DNA from: an uncultured Collinsella sp.
GTDB lineage: Bacteria > Actinomycetota > Coriobacteriia > Coriobacteriales > Coriobacteriaceae
DNA: 64,000 nt
Assembly: GCA_937989875.1 (NCBI GenBank)
Contig: CALKBO010000028.1
Coordinates: 98,543 to 162,542, forward strand
Direction: 5' to 3'
The notes beneath the pieces were generated by a model. That model was given only the letters and a program-made list of their open reading frames with translations, made no database searches and was not told the DNA's origin. Position 1 is the stretch's first letter, and the number at the start of each line of letters is the position of its first letter. The position numbers and the translations under genes were made by a program. This document shows positions 32,688 through 40,544 of this stretch, piece after piece.

Positions 32688-33566
32688 TTATTTGCCCGCG
32701 GTGGCGGTGCCGGATTGCGAAGGGGCGACGACCTTGAGCGGCTTTACGAGAGAATCCTCGTGCGAAGCCGGCGCGGCTGTCTCTTCGTTTTTGGCCTTGG
32801 TGGACTCGGAGCGAGTGATTTCCTCATCGAGTGCATCGATGTCGGCGTCCTCGACCACGGCGTTGAGCGACTCAAAAACGCGGTTCTTTAGCAGCGCGGT
32901 GTGCACGCCCTCCGTCAGGTCGTGAAGCTTCTTAAACGCACGCTCGAGCTTGGCGTCGCGCTCGTCATCGGAGGTATCCATTCCGAGCATGCTCACGAGC
33001 ACCTGCTCAAACATCGAGGACTCGCGGTTGGCGGAAGACACGTACTGACGCAGGTTGCGCGGCTCGATATGGAAGCGTGACAGCTCGGAGCAGTAGCGGA
33101 TGATCGGGAAATCTCGGCCATCGACGAGCTCACGATTCTGCGGACTCTTGATGATGCGAATGAGGTCGTTCTCAGCGAGCGAGCGGATAAACGAAATCTC
33201 GACGCCCAACATATCGGGAATGGTCTCGATGGGATGCAGCTTTTGCTTAGTCTCCTTGGGCTCCGTCTTGAGCGGAACATCGGACAGCAAGCCCACCTCG
33301 TAGGCGAGCGTTGACAGGTCCGTGGCGTTTTCCAATCGCTGCTTAATCACGTTGAGCGGCATGTAGCGAGTCTTCTGCAAGTGCAGAATGACCTCTAGGC
33401 GATCAACGTCCTCCTTGGAGTACTGACGGTATCCCTTAGGCGTACGATGAGGGGTAATGAGCCCCTCATCCTCTAGAAATCTAATTTTTGAGTTCGAAAG
33501 ATCGGGGTATGCGCCTCGAAGTAGGTTGACGACTTGGCCGATACTCAGATAGTTGCGTTCGGCCAT
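32688..33566 (-). CDS. MerR family regulator, FtsR-like
   Basis: The 292 residues open with a MerR DNA-binding domain (LSIGQVVNLLRGAYPDLSNS, then KIRFLEDEGLITPHRTPKGY). In actinobacteria this type, next to a GarA/OdhI FHA gene, includes FtsR, an activator of ftsZ. The middle and end are helical without metal-binding cysteines, which fits a non-metal regulator. It starts 3 bases after the stop of the FHA gene, so the pair is one operon. The target here is inferred from family only. Confidence 0.85.
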   Translation of the reverse strand: MAERNYLSIGQVVNLLRGAYPDLSNSKIRFLEDEGLITPHRTPKGYRQYSKEDVDRLEVILHLQKTRYMPLNVIKQRLENATDLSTLAYEVGLLSDVPLKTEPKETKQKLHPIETIPDMLGVEISFIRSLAENDLIRIIKSPQNRELVDGRDFPIIRYCSELSRFHIEPRNLRQYVSSANRESSMFEQVLVSMLGMDTSDDERDAKLERAFKKLHDLTEGVHTALLKNRVFESLNAVVEDADIDALDEEITRSESTKAKNEETAAPASHEDSLVKPLKVVAPSQSGTATAGK

Positions 33567-33569
33567 GCC

Positions 33570-34004
33570 CTACTCACCGGTTTCGATGCGCTCCGGCGTG
33601 CTCTCGTGGTAGATGAGCGTAAACGTACCGATCTGGACGGAAGAACCGTCGTGCAGCGGGGCCGCGTTGACTATGGCACCGTCGACCCAGGTGCCATTGA
33701 GCGAGCCCAGGTCCTCGATGCGAGCGCCGAGGCCCTCGCGAATAATGCGCGCGTGGCTGCGCGAAACAGTCATGTCGTTGAGGAAGATGCCGTTCGCAGG
33801 ATCGCGGCCGATGGTGGTCACGTCGTCCTCGAGCTCAAAGGCGGCACCAGTCTGCGGACCCTTGACGATGGACAGAACGGGGGCGGTGATGCGCACGTTG
33901 GCCATGAGGTCGGGAACGGTGACGTCGCTTGAAGGCACGCGGAATACGCAGGTAGCGTCAGCAGTCTTATCATTCTGAGGCATATTGTTAACCATGTTGT
34001 CCAT
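33570..34004 (-). CDS. FHA domain protein, GarA/OdhI-like
   Basis: GarA/OdhI proteins inhibit 2-oxoglutarate dehydrogenase and regulate glutamate metabolism under control of Ser/Thr kinases. The 144 residues have a C-terminal FHA domain (TIGRDPANGIFLNDMTVSRS, then HARI and GSLNGTWVDG). The N terminus contains DATCVFRVPSSD, which lines up with the phosphorylated ETTSVFRAD of the family; the first of the two threonines is replaced by alanine and the second kept. The frame extends to 34037, but the ATG at 34004 has AGGGGTT upstream. The partner enzyme is not visible in this window. Confidence 0.85.
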   Translation of the reverse strand: MDNMVNNMPQNDKTADATCVFRVPSSDVTVPDLMANVRITAPVLSIVKGPQTGAAFELEDDVTTIGRDPANGIFLNDMTVSRSHARIIREGLGARIEDLGSLNGTWVDGAIVNAAPLHDGSSVQIGTFTLIYHESTPERIETGE

Positions 34005-34070
34005 GACAACCCCTAACTTATCGCGGACGTGCCGCAAATAATGAACCGTACGTAATCATACCCCAACGAA

Positions 34071-34775
34071 TTAGTCTTCGATTTCGGGGTTCAGAAAGTC
34101 GATGTCCTCGTCCTCGGGATGCGCGAGAGCCTGTTTAATGGCCACTCCGCCCTTAATGGAGTAGATGACAGCCGTGAGCATGGAGAAGATCACGCCGCCG
34201 TACACAAAGAAGATGCCGAGGGGCACCGAGCTTCCGTTGAGGCCCGGGAAGGCCGTGAGGGTTGAAGGTAAAAGGTGCAGGCTGTCAACTACGGGGAACC
34301 CGAGCAGCATGAGCGAGAATCCGGTCATGAGCAGCGCTGTGGCAATCTTTCCGGGGAAGACGACATCGATGGGGCGACGGTGATAATGACGCACGATAAG
34401 CGTGCCGATGCCCAGATAGATGTCGCGGCCAATAATGAGCACGCAGACCCAGATTGGCAGCTCTCCGCGAACCACCAGTCCCAGCACGCCGGTGAACAGC
34501 AGCGCACGGTCGCAGATGGGATCCATGACCTTGCCGAGCCACGAGACCGTCTTAGTCATGCGGGCTATCTGGCCGTCCATCCAGTCGGTGGAGGCGGCAA
34601 CGGCGTAGATTACGATGGCGATGACGCGGTTGTTATCCGTCACAAACAGGTACAGAAATACCAGGGTGAGGATCAGGCGCGTAAAGGTGATGAAATTGGA
34701 GATCGTAAAGATCTTATTCGACGGGTAATCGGAAGTGCCGATAAGCTCCTTTTTGATCTTCTTTTTGATGCCCAC
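34071..34775 (-). CDS. CDP-alcohol phosphatidyltransferase (second family member)
   Basis: The 234 residues form a membrane enzyme with the complete motif running from DWMDGQIAR to GKVMDPICD and about six hydrophobic helices. These enzymes join CDP-diacylglycerol to an alcohol such as glycerol phosphate or inositol phosphate. pgsA is at 13146, so this one may have another acceptor, but the sequence does not say. The frame extends to 34901; I chose GTG at 34775 because GGGGGAG lies five bases before it and the N-terminal basic stretch KKKIKKEL begins there. Confidence 0.85.
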   Translation of the reverse strand: MGIKKKIKKELIGTSDYPSNKIFTISNFITFTRLILTLVFLYLFVTDNNRVIAIVIYAVAASTDWMDGQIARMTKTVSWLGKVMDPICDRALLFTGVLGLVVRGELPIWVCVLIIGRDIYLGIGTLIVRHYHRRPIDVVFPGKIATALLMTGFSLMLLGFPVVDSLHLLPSTLTAFPGLNGSSVPLGIFFVYGGVIFSMLTAVIYSIKGGVAIKQALAHPEDEDIDFLNPEIED

Positions 34776-34904
34776 AGGACTCCCCCGCTGGTTAACGACA
34801 AAACTTTCGATACTATACCCGTTCCGGCGATGTCTATCCAGCGTAAGCATAGAGAGTCCAGACATGTGGAGGGCGCCTCTGGGCTGCGCTGGATTCTGCA
34901 TTTG

Positions 34905-34959
34905 TGTACATCAGCCTCCAAAAGCGACATTTTTCGGCATCTTTGGTGGCTGGTGTACA
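34905..34959. repeat. Long hairpin at the left edge of the accessory region
   Basis: The 18-base arms 34905-34922 and 34942-34959 pair in 16 positions, both ending in TGTACA, with a 19-base loop. It lies in a 388-base gap between the phosphatidyltransferase gene and the high-GC operon. The rest of that gap (34960-35163) shows no gene, only a ribosome binding site AGAAAGGA before 35164. Confidence 0.7.
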
Positions 34960-35163
34960 CGTTTTGATTCGGTGATTACATCGATCGGGAAAGTTGTTGC
35001 TTTAAGCAAATGCGTGCGGGTCGAGATTGGCTGGCACCAAAAGAGCCCATCGGCCGTTACGGCTTCGTTAGAAACGCGCCCCATCATGGATGGTGAACCC
35101 GAAAGGTAAGGCGCGCGGGCACGGTGGCTCGGCCCTCGCGCCCGGAAGAGAAAGGATAAACCC

Positions 35164-35892
35164 ATGGGTTACATGCTCGAGACGCGCGGGCTCACCAAGC
35201 GCTTCGGCCGCGGCGACCAGGCGCAGGACGCCGTGGCCGACGTGAGCCTTCATATCCGCGAGGGCGAGGTGTACGGGCTGCTCGGTCCCAACGGAGCCGG
35301 CAAGTCGACAACGCTCAAGATGATCTGCGGGATGCTGCGGCCGACGGCCGGGGAGATCCTCTTTGCCGGGCACGCCTGGCGCCGCGAGGACCTCTACGCA
35401 ATCGGCAGCCTCATCGAGGAGGCGCCGCTCTACCCCAACCTCACCGCGCGCGAGAACCTGCGCGTGCGCACCACGCTGCTGGGCCTTCCCGAGAGCCGCG
35501 TAGATGAGGTGCTCGCCGCCGTGGACCTCGCGGACACCGGGAAGAAGCGCGCCGGGCGCTTCTCGATGGGCATGCGGCAGCGCCTGGGGCTCGCGCTGGC
35601 GCTGATCGCCCGGCCACGCCTGCTCGTGCTCGACGAGCCCACCAACGGCCTCGACCCCATCGGCATCGAGGAGCTGCGCGACCAGATCCGCGGCTTCGCG
35701 GCGGCGGGTACGACGGTGATCGTCTCGAGCCACATCCTCTCCGAGGTGCAGCAGATGGCGGACACCATCGGCATCATCTGCGGGGGGCGCCTCGCCTACG
35801 AGGATGCGCTTCGGCCCGGGCAGGACCTCGAGGAACTCTTCATGAGCTTCTGCCGGGAGGGGCGTCGAGCGCGCGGGGAGGTGGCGGCATGA
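35164..35892 (+). CDS. Lantibiotic-immunity-type ABC transporter ATPase (LanF-like)
   Basis: The 242 residues are one ABC ATPase with Walker A GPNGAGKSTT (near 40), signature FSMGMRQRLGLALALIA, Walker B LLVLDEPTNGLDP and the H-loop in VSSHILSEVQQ. The closest families by pattern are BcrA, MutF and SpaF, which expel lantibiotics or bacitracin. AAAGGA lies before the ATG. Two permease genes follow with ATGA-type overlaps. G+C is much higher than in the flanking core genes, so the operon looks acquired. The drug or peptide it handles is unknown. Confidence 0.88.
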   Translation: MGYMLETRGLTKRFGRGDQAQDAVADVSLHIREGEVYGLLGPNGAGKSTTLKMICGMLRPTAGEILFAGHAWRREDLYAIGSLIEEAPLYPNLTARENLRVRTTLLGLPESRVDEVLAAVDLADTGKKRAGRFSMGMRQRLGLALALIARPRLLVLDEPTNGLDPIGIEELRDQIRGFAAAGTTVIVSSHILSEVQQMADTIGIICGGRLAYEDALRPGQDLEELFMSFCREGRRARGEVAA

Positions 35893-36659
35893 CGGGCGAG
35901 AAAGGCGGCCTGCTCGCGGGCCTGCGCGCCGAGGCCCTGAAGTCGCGCCACGCGGCACCGGTTCGCCTGGCCGTGCTCATGGCGCTGCCGATGCCGCTGC
36001 TCGGCGCGATGCCCTACCGGGGCGTGCAGATCTTCAGCGCGTGGAACTACTGGTACGCGCTCTTCCTGCCCGTGTCTCTCTCGCTCGTGGTGGCGTGCGT
36101 CGCGCGGGCGGACGCTCGCACGCGGATGCGGGGGCTTCTGGGCCTGCGCTTCCCGCTTAGGCGCGCCTGGTGGGCCAAGGCGCTCTGGTGCCTCGCTCTC
36201 TGCACGCTCTCGAACCTCGTGGTCTTCGGCATCTACCTCGCGGGATCGGCGTTCTCCTCGCAGGGCCTCACGGCCGCGGGCACCCTCACGATGCTCCTCT
36301 GCGCGCTCGCCAACACGGTGACCGCGGCGTGGATGATCCCCGCAGGGCTCTTCCTCACGGCGCGGCTCGGAATGCTCGCGGGCATCTTCTGCCCGCTCGC
36401 CGCGCAGCTCGTGGGTGGGTTCGCCTGGTCGCTGATGCCGCTGCCGCAGCTCTTTCCGCCGTCGGCGAGCATGGTCATCCCTACGAGCTTCATCCCCGTG
36501 CTGCCGAGCGGCGAGCCACTCGCGGCGGACATGGCGCTCGGCGGGGCGCTCGCGGCGGACGGCATGCTCACGCTGGCGGGCCTTGCGGTCTGCGCGCTCG
36601 CGTTCGCCGCGCTCACGGCGGCGGGCGCGGCCTGGTTCGCGCGCTCCGAGGAGAGGTGA
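35889..36659 (+). CDS. Lantibiotic-immunity ABC permease (LanE-like)
   Basis: The 256 residues have about six hydrophobic helices and no enzymatic motif, typical of MutE/EpiE permeases. The start overlaps the ATPase stop (ATGA at 35889-35892), and the stop overlaps the next permease start (TGATG at 36657-36661). With the ATPase and second permease it should form a LanFEG-type transporter that protects the membrane. Codons end almost always in G or C. Confidence 0.82.
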   Translation: MTGEKGGLLAGLRAEALKSRHAAPVRLAVLMALPMPLLGAMPYRGVQIFSAWNYWYALFLPVSLSLVVACVARADARTRMRGLLGLRFPLRRAWWAKALWCLALCTLSNLVVFGIYLAGSAFSSQGLTAAGTLTMLLCALANTVTAAWMIPAGLFLTARLGMLAGIFCPLAAQLVGGFAWSLMPLPQLFPPSASMVIPTSFIPVLPSGEPLAADMALGGALAADGMLTLAGLAVCALAFAALTAAGAAWFARSEER

Positions 36660-37474
36660 TGGCCGTGACACGACTCTCCGACCCGACGCCGCGCATGACT
36701 CTCCCGCGGGCCCTGCTCTCCGAGGCCCTGCGCCTGGCGCGCTCCCCGCTCACGGCGGTGCACCTCGTCTGCGGCCTGGCGGCCGGTCTTGCCTGCGGCG
36801 AGTACTTCTCCGTAACCCGATGGGGCCCGGCGCTGGGCGCGGACGCCTACGCCCAGTTCCTCGGCGCCCTCATGCCGCTCATGTCCGCCATCGTCTGCGG
36901 GCTCGCCGTGGACGAGGAGCGCGCTGCCGGGCGCCTCGCCAACCTCACGGCGGTCCCCTCGCGCGGGCGCGCCGTCGCGGCGAAGCTGCTCGCCCTTGCG
37001 GCGCTCGGCGCGGGCGCGCTGGCCGTGGCGCTCGGCGTGTTCGGGGCCGTGCTCGCCGTCGCCGGGCGCCTGCCGCTCGGGCCCGCTCCGCTTGCGGCCG
37101 CCTGGGCGGGCATCGTGCTGGGCAGCCTGCCCCTCTACGCGCTGGGGCTCGGCGTGGCCCTGCGCCTCGGCCGCAACGCCGCCATCGGCGCCGGCGCGGC
37201 GGGGATGCTCCTCGCGTTCTTCTCGGTGGGCGGACTTGCGCACGGCCTCATGACCGGCGAGCTCACCGGTGCCCTGGCGACGCCCCTGAGCTGGGTGCCG
37301 CTCGCCTGGCCCGCGCGCCTGGGGTCGCTCGGGGTGGAGGCCTTCATCGACGCAGCACGCGCGGCGGGCCCTCTCCTCACGACTGCGCTCGCTGGCCTCG
37401 TGCTCACCCTGGCAGCCGCCGCCGTCCTTCTCGCCTGGTTCCGCCGCTTCGAGGACGGGAGGGCAGATGCGTAG
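36659..37474 (+). CDS. Lantibiotic-immunity ABC permease (LanG-like)
   Basis: The 271 residues contain about six hydrophobic helices (for example LASLGAG-type Ala/Leu-rich stretches from about 105 on) and resemble MutG/EpiG permeases. The frame runs back to 36170, but the ATG overlapping the previous stop at 36659 is the sensible start. The last 8 bases overlap the next small gene. It should pair with the LanE-like protein. Confidence 0.82.
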   Translation: MAVTRLSDPTPRMTLPRALLSEALRLARSPLTAVHLVCGLAAGLACGEYFSVTRWGPALGADAYAQFLGALMPLMSAIVCGLAVDEERAAGRLANLTAVPSRGRAVAAKLLALAALGAGALAVALGVFGAVLAVAGRLPLGPAPLAAAWAGIVLGSLPLYALGLGVALRLGRNAAIGAGAAGMLLAFFSVGGLAHGLMTGELTGALATPLSWVPLAWPARLGSLGVEAFIDAARAAGPLLTTALAGLVLTLAAAAVLLAWFRRFEDGRADA

Positions 37475-37655
37475 GAAGCCGCTCGCCGCCGTGCTCGTCC
37501 TCCTCTCCGCAGCGCTCGTCCTGGGCGGGAATGCCCTGCTCGACGCCGGCTGGGGGTCGGCGCTGCGCTCGATCGCCGACCGCGTGCTGCCCAACCCTGA
37601 GATCGCCATGTGGGCGCCCGCGCCCGCGGCTGCGCGCGGGGCTCTGGACCGCTGA
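37467..37655 (+). CDS. Small secreted or membrane protein in the transporter operon
   Basis: The 62 residues start MRRKPLAAVLVLLSAALVLG, a positive-charged N terminus and a hydrophobic stretch like a signal peptide or single membrane anchor. About 38 residues follow, including IADRVLPNPEIAMWAP. It overlaps the permease gene by 8 bases and has the same high-GC codon use, so it is probably translated. I do not recognise a family. It may be an accessory immunity protein or a sensor helper. Confidence 0.6.
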   Translation: MRRKPLAAVLVLLSAALVLGGNALLDAGWGSALRSIADRVLPNPEIAMWAPAPAAARGALDR

Positions 37656-37699
37656 GCGCGGCGCAAGTACAATGCAACGGGAGTTTCAGGAGGTCGAAC

Positions 37700-38362
37700 A
37701 TGGCGAGGATACTGGCAGTGGATGATGAACGGGCGATCCTCGACGCGCTCGCGCGCGTCCTCGGCCGCGACGGCCATGAGGTCGTCAAGGCGGCGGACCC
37801 GACGGCGGTCCCGGGGATGGACCTCTCGCGCTTCGACCTCGTGCTCTGCGACGTCATGATGCCGGGGCTCGACGGCTTCGAGCTCGTGCGGCAGATCCGC
37901 CCGGGCTTCGACGGGCCCATCGTCTTCCTGACCGCGCGCGTGGCCGAGGAGGACGCCGTGGCCGGCTACGGCCTGGGCGCCGACGACTACGTCCGCAAGC
38001 CCTTCGGGGCCGCGGAGCTGCGCGCCAAGGTCGCGGCCCATCTACGCCGTGAGCGCCGGCCGCGCTCGCACGCCCTCTCCTTCGGGGAGGTGCGGATCGA
38101 CCTCGGGGCGCGCGGCCTCGCCGTGGGCGGTGAGGCCGTGCCGCTCACGCCCACCGAGTACGCCATCTGCGAGTACCTCGCCCGCCACCCCGGGCAGGTC
38201 ATGAGCCGCGCGCAGATCCGCGAGGCGGTGCTCGGCTGGGAGAGCGACGCCGACGACGCGGCCATATCCATGCAGGTCAGCCGCGCCCGGAGGAAACTCT
38301 CCGAGGCCGGCGCCGATCCGATCGCGACCGTCTGGGGGATGGGGTACAAGTGGCAGCTCTGA
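37700..38362 (+). CDS. OmpR-type response regulator
   Basis: The 220 residues have a receiver domain with DD near residue 8 (VDDERAILDALARVL), the phosphorylated aspartate in LVLCDVMMPGLDG and the lysine in YVRKPFG, followed by a winged-helix output domain (LTPTEYAICEYLARHPGQVM). The frame opens at 37610, but the ATG at 37700 has CAGGAGG upstream. The sensor kinase gene overlaps its end. It probably controls the transporter genes just upstream. Confidence 0.92.
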   Translation: MARILAVDDERAILDALARVLGRDGHEVVKAADPTAVPGMDLSRFDLVLCDVMMPGLDGFELVRQIRPGFDGPIVFLTARVAEEDAVAGYGLGADDYVRKPFGAAELRAKVAAHLRRERRPRSHALSFGEVRIDLGARGLAVGGEAVPLTPTEYAICEYLARHPGQVMSRAQIREAVLGWESDADDAAISMQVSRARRKLSEAGADPIATVWGMGYKWQL

Positions 38363-39786
38363 GGACCGGGGCGCGAGGTCGCGGGGGCATGCCGCTCTCC
38401 TTCGTCATCGCGCGCTACTTCGCCTACGCGTTCGCGGCGGTCGCCACGGCGTGGCTCGCCTCGTTCATGGCGCTCTCCGCGGCGATCGACGCGGGCTTCG
38501 TCTACGAGGCAAGCTGGGGGCCGGCCAATGCGCGCGAGGTCGCGGAGGGCCTGGCACGCGACGGCGTCTGCGGGCAGCAGGACGTGCCGACGGCGTACCG
38601 CTACCTCATCCTGAATAAGGACGGATACGTGCTGATGACAGACCTCGAGGGCACGCGGCTCGAGGACGCGACGGAAATGGCCCGTGCGGCACTCGCCGCG
38701 GATCCGGGCACAGTGGAGATCGAGGGCGGGGGCTCGGGCCTCACCTACGCCGCGTTCCCGCTCAAGGGCGGCGGGGCCTGTGCACTCGTCAGCGAGTACC
38801 TGCCGCAGTGGGTCTCGCGCGACCTCGCCGGTCTGCTTCCCAACCCGCAGAACCTCATGCTCGTCGGCGCCGCTGCGGGAAGCGCGCTCGCGCTCGCGCT
38901 CGTGGCGCGCCGCGCGAGCCGCGTGATCTCGCGCAAGATGGCGCCGCTCGCGGAGGCGGCGGGGCGCGTCGGCGCGGGGGAGCTCGACTTCGCGGTCGGC
39001 AGCACCAACGTGCGCGAGGTGAACGACGTCCTCGCCGCGATGGACGCCATGCGGGCCTCCCTCGCCGAGTCGCTCGAGGCCCGCTGGGCCGCGGAGCGGG
39101 GGCAGCGCGAGCAGGTGGCGTCGCTCGCCCACGACCTCAAGACGCCGCTCACCGTGCTGCGCGCCAACGCCGACTTCGTGGCGGAGGAGCTGGAAGACGA
39201 GAAAGACGCCGACCTCGCGGCCGCCGCGCGCGACATAGCCGGCAGTGTCGAAAGGCTCGACGGCTACGTGCGCCTGCTCATCGAGGCCTCGCGCGGGTCC
39301 GGCGGGGCGGAGAGGCCCCCCATGCGGCCGGCCGAGCTCTGCGAGCAGGTCCTCGCCGAGGCCGCCCAGATCGCCCGGGCGCGAGGCGTGACGCTCGACG
39401 CGGCCACGGGCCCTGCTGTCGCGGGCGCGCCCGAGGCCCCGCTCGACCGAACCGCCCTGGCGCGAGCCGCCGCGAACCTCGTGGCCAACGCCGCCGAGCA
39501 CGCGCGCTCGCGCGTGGCGGTCTCCTGCGACGTCGAGGGCGGCCACCTCGTCATCGAGGTGTCCGACGACGGACCGGGCTTCTCTCCCGCCGCCCTCGAA
39601 CGCGGCTGCGAGCGCCTCTTCACAGACGACTCCTCCCGCTCCTCGCGCGACGGAGGCCGCCACTACGGGCTCGGCCTCCACGCCGCCGCCGAGGCCGCGA
39701 GCGCCCACGGGGGCTCCGTCTCGCTCGCCAACAGCCCCTCGGGCGGCGCGGTGGCCACCATCGCGGTCCCCCTGTGCGGGGCCTGA
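38350..39786 (+). CDS. Membrane sensor histidine kinase
   Basis: The 478 residues have a first membrane helix (about 20-45), an outside sensor of about 120 residues, a second helix (about 170-190), HAMP, the phosphorylated histidine in SLAHDLKTPLTVLRANADF and the ATPase boxes LVANAAEHA, SDDGPGFSP and GLGLHAAAEAA. GTG at 38350 overlaps the regulator gene by 13 bases; ATG at 38389 is another possible start. With the regulator it should sense the peptide or damage that the LanFEG-type transporter answers. High G+C throughout. Confidence 0.9.
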   Translation: MAALRTGARGRGGMPLSFVIARYFAYAFAAVATAWLASFMALSAAIDAGFVYEASWGPANAREVAEGLARDGVCGQQDVPTAYRYLILNKDGYVLMTDLEGTRLEDATEMARAALAADPGTVEIEGGGSGLTYAAFPLKGGGACALVSEYLPQWVSRDLAGLLPNPQNLMLVGAAAGSALALALVARRASRVISRKMAPLAEAAGRVGAGELDFAVGSTNVREVNDVLAAMDAMRASLAESLEARWAAERGQREQVASLAHDLKTPLTVLRANADFVAEELEDEKDADLAAAARDIAGSVERLDGYVRLLIEASRGSGGAERPPMRPAELCEQVLAEAAQIARARGVTLDAATGPAVAGAPEAPLDRTALARAAANLVANAAEHARSRVAVSCDVEGGHLVIEVSDDGPGFSPAALERGCERLFTDDSSRSSRDGGRHYGLGLHAAAEAASAHGGSVSLANSPSGGAVATIAVPLCGA

Positions 39787-39798
39787 CGAATCAGGCCC
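39779..39798 (+). terminator. Hairpin covering the kinase stop codon
   Basis: GGGCCTGA-CGAA-TCAGGCCC is a perfect 8-bp stem with a tetraloop that includes the TGA stop. No T run follows, so its role as terminator is uncertain. Confidence 0.4.
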
Positions 39799-39993
39799 TC
39801 ACACTGGCATACTTCGCAACCAAACGCTTCCCGGATAATTCATGAGGCCGTACTCGTATTCGAGCCTGCCTATCTCTGCGGCAAGCGCCTCCGTCATGTA
39901 GAAGGTTTTCGTGCGGCCCGTCGACTTCGCCAGGCGGTCGTACCTGTTCGCGAGGTCCTCGGGGGTTCTCAGGGCTGCGGTGGCGGTTGCCAT
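39799..39993 (-). pseudogene. Ribbon-helix-helix antitoxin, C terminus replaced
   Basis: The 64 residues start MATATAALRTPEDLANRYDR, then LAKSTGRTKTFYMTEAL and IGRLEYEYGL, typical of DUF6290/RelB-like antitoxins, where this part binds DNA. In the family a toxin-binding tail follows; here only NYPGSVWLRSMPV is present and no toxin gene is next to it on this strand. GGGAGGTGC lies before the ATG. The gene ends against the high-GC kinase gene, so that insertion probably cut it. DNA binding and self-control may remain. Confidence 0.65.
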
Positions 39994-40013
39994 GATGCAC
40001 CTCCCGGTTAGAT

Positions 40014-40029
40014 GTAATACGTGTATTAC
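40014..40029. promoter_or_regulatory. Antitoxin operator
   Basis: GTAATAC-GT-GTATTAC forms a 7-base dyad 20 bases before the start of the antitoxin gene, where ribbon-helix-helix proteins usually bind to repress their own gene. Confidence 0.6.
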
Positions 40030-40325
40030 TTTCTATCACATCATCCGAACCCCGCACCGGCGTACGGTCGTATCTGCTTTTTTACCTTACATTTTGTCAA
40101 CCGGCCCATGCTCGGCTTGTTCAGCCGGATTAAATCAACTGTTAAATCAATCCAGGCCTGTAGGGGGCGGTGGAAATCTTTCGAGGACTGGGGGCGCCGT
40201 CCCTGGATCGGCTCCTCGATGGCCGCGGCTGAATTCCCCTGCCATCGGCTGCGTGGGTTCCGGCACGGGGTTCTGGCGCTGCTCGAACTGGGCGCAAGAC
40301 TCGGCTGTTGGTCGTACCGGACGGC
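40030..40325. other. Gap with no clear gene
   Basis: Between the antitoxin operator and the first direct repeat I see open frames on both strands but none with a ribosome binding site, a family motif or consistent codon use. The first 100 bases are more A/T-rich than the rest. Confidence 0.5.
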
Positions 40326-40502
40326 ATACGTTTTGAGACCGGCAAGCTGATGCCGGCTCGAGGACAGCGGCCCGGTGCACCGGGCCGATCGATAGCGGTC
40401 TCAGGTTCACAGCGCAGCTTCTCAGGGCTCGCATATATAGGAAGACTTGATTGGCAATCGATTTTAATGAAGTCGGCAGCGCATGTCAGAGTTTTCAACA
40501 AA
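40326..40502. repeat. 177-bp direct repeat, copy 1, with structured core
   Basis: It matches 41223-41399 at 171 of 177 positions with no gaps. Core 40335-40402 is closed by GAGACCG and CGGTCTC. Inside are CCGGCA-AGCTGA-TGCCGG and the perfect GGCCCGG-TGCA-CCGGGCC (40369-40386), suggesting a three-way RNA junction. The open frames crossing it change amino acid at five of the six differing sites, so a protein is unlikely. The function is unknown. Confidence 0.9.
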
Positions 40503-40544
40503 TTTAACATGCCACCCTTTATATCCGCACGCGCGTAATTCAAC

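Noticed and set aside
36233..38041. 602-codon - strand frame over the permease and regulator genes
   Set aside because: Arg/Glu/Ala-rich shadow caused by very high G+C; the + strand genes have clear domains.
40308..40538. Open frames in both copies of the 177-bp repeat
   Set aside because: Frames are open on both strands, and five of six differences between copies would change amino acids, unlike a conserved protein.
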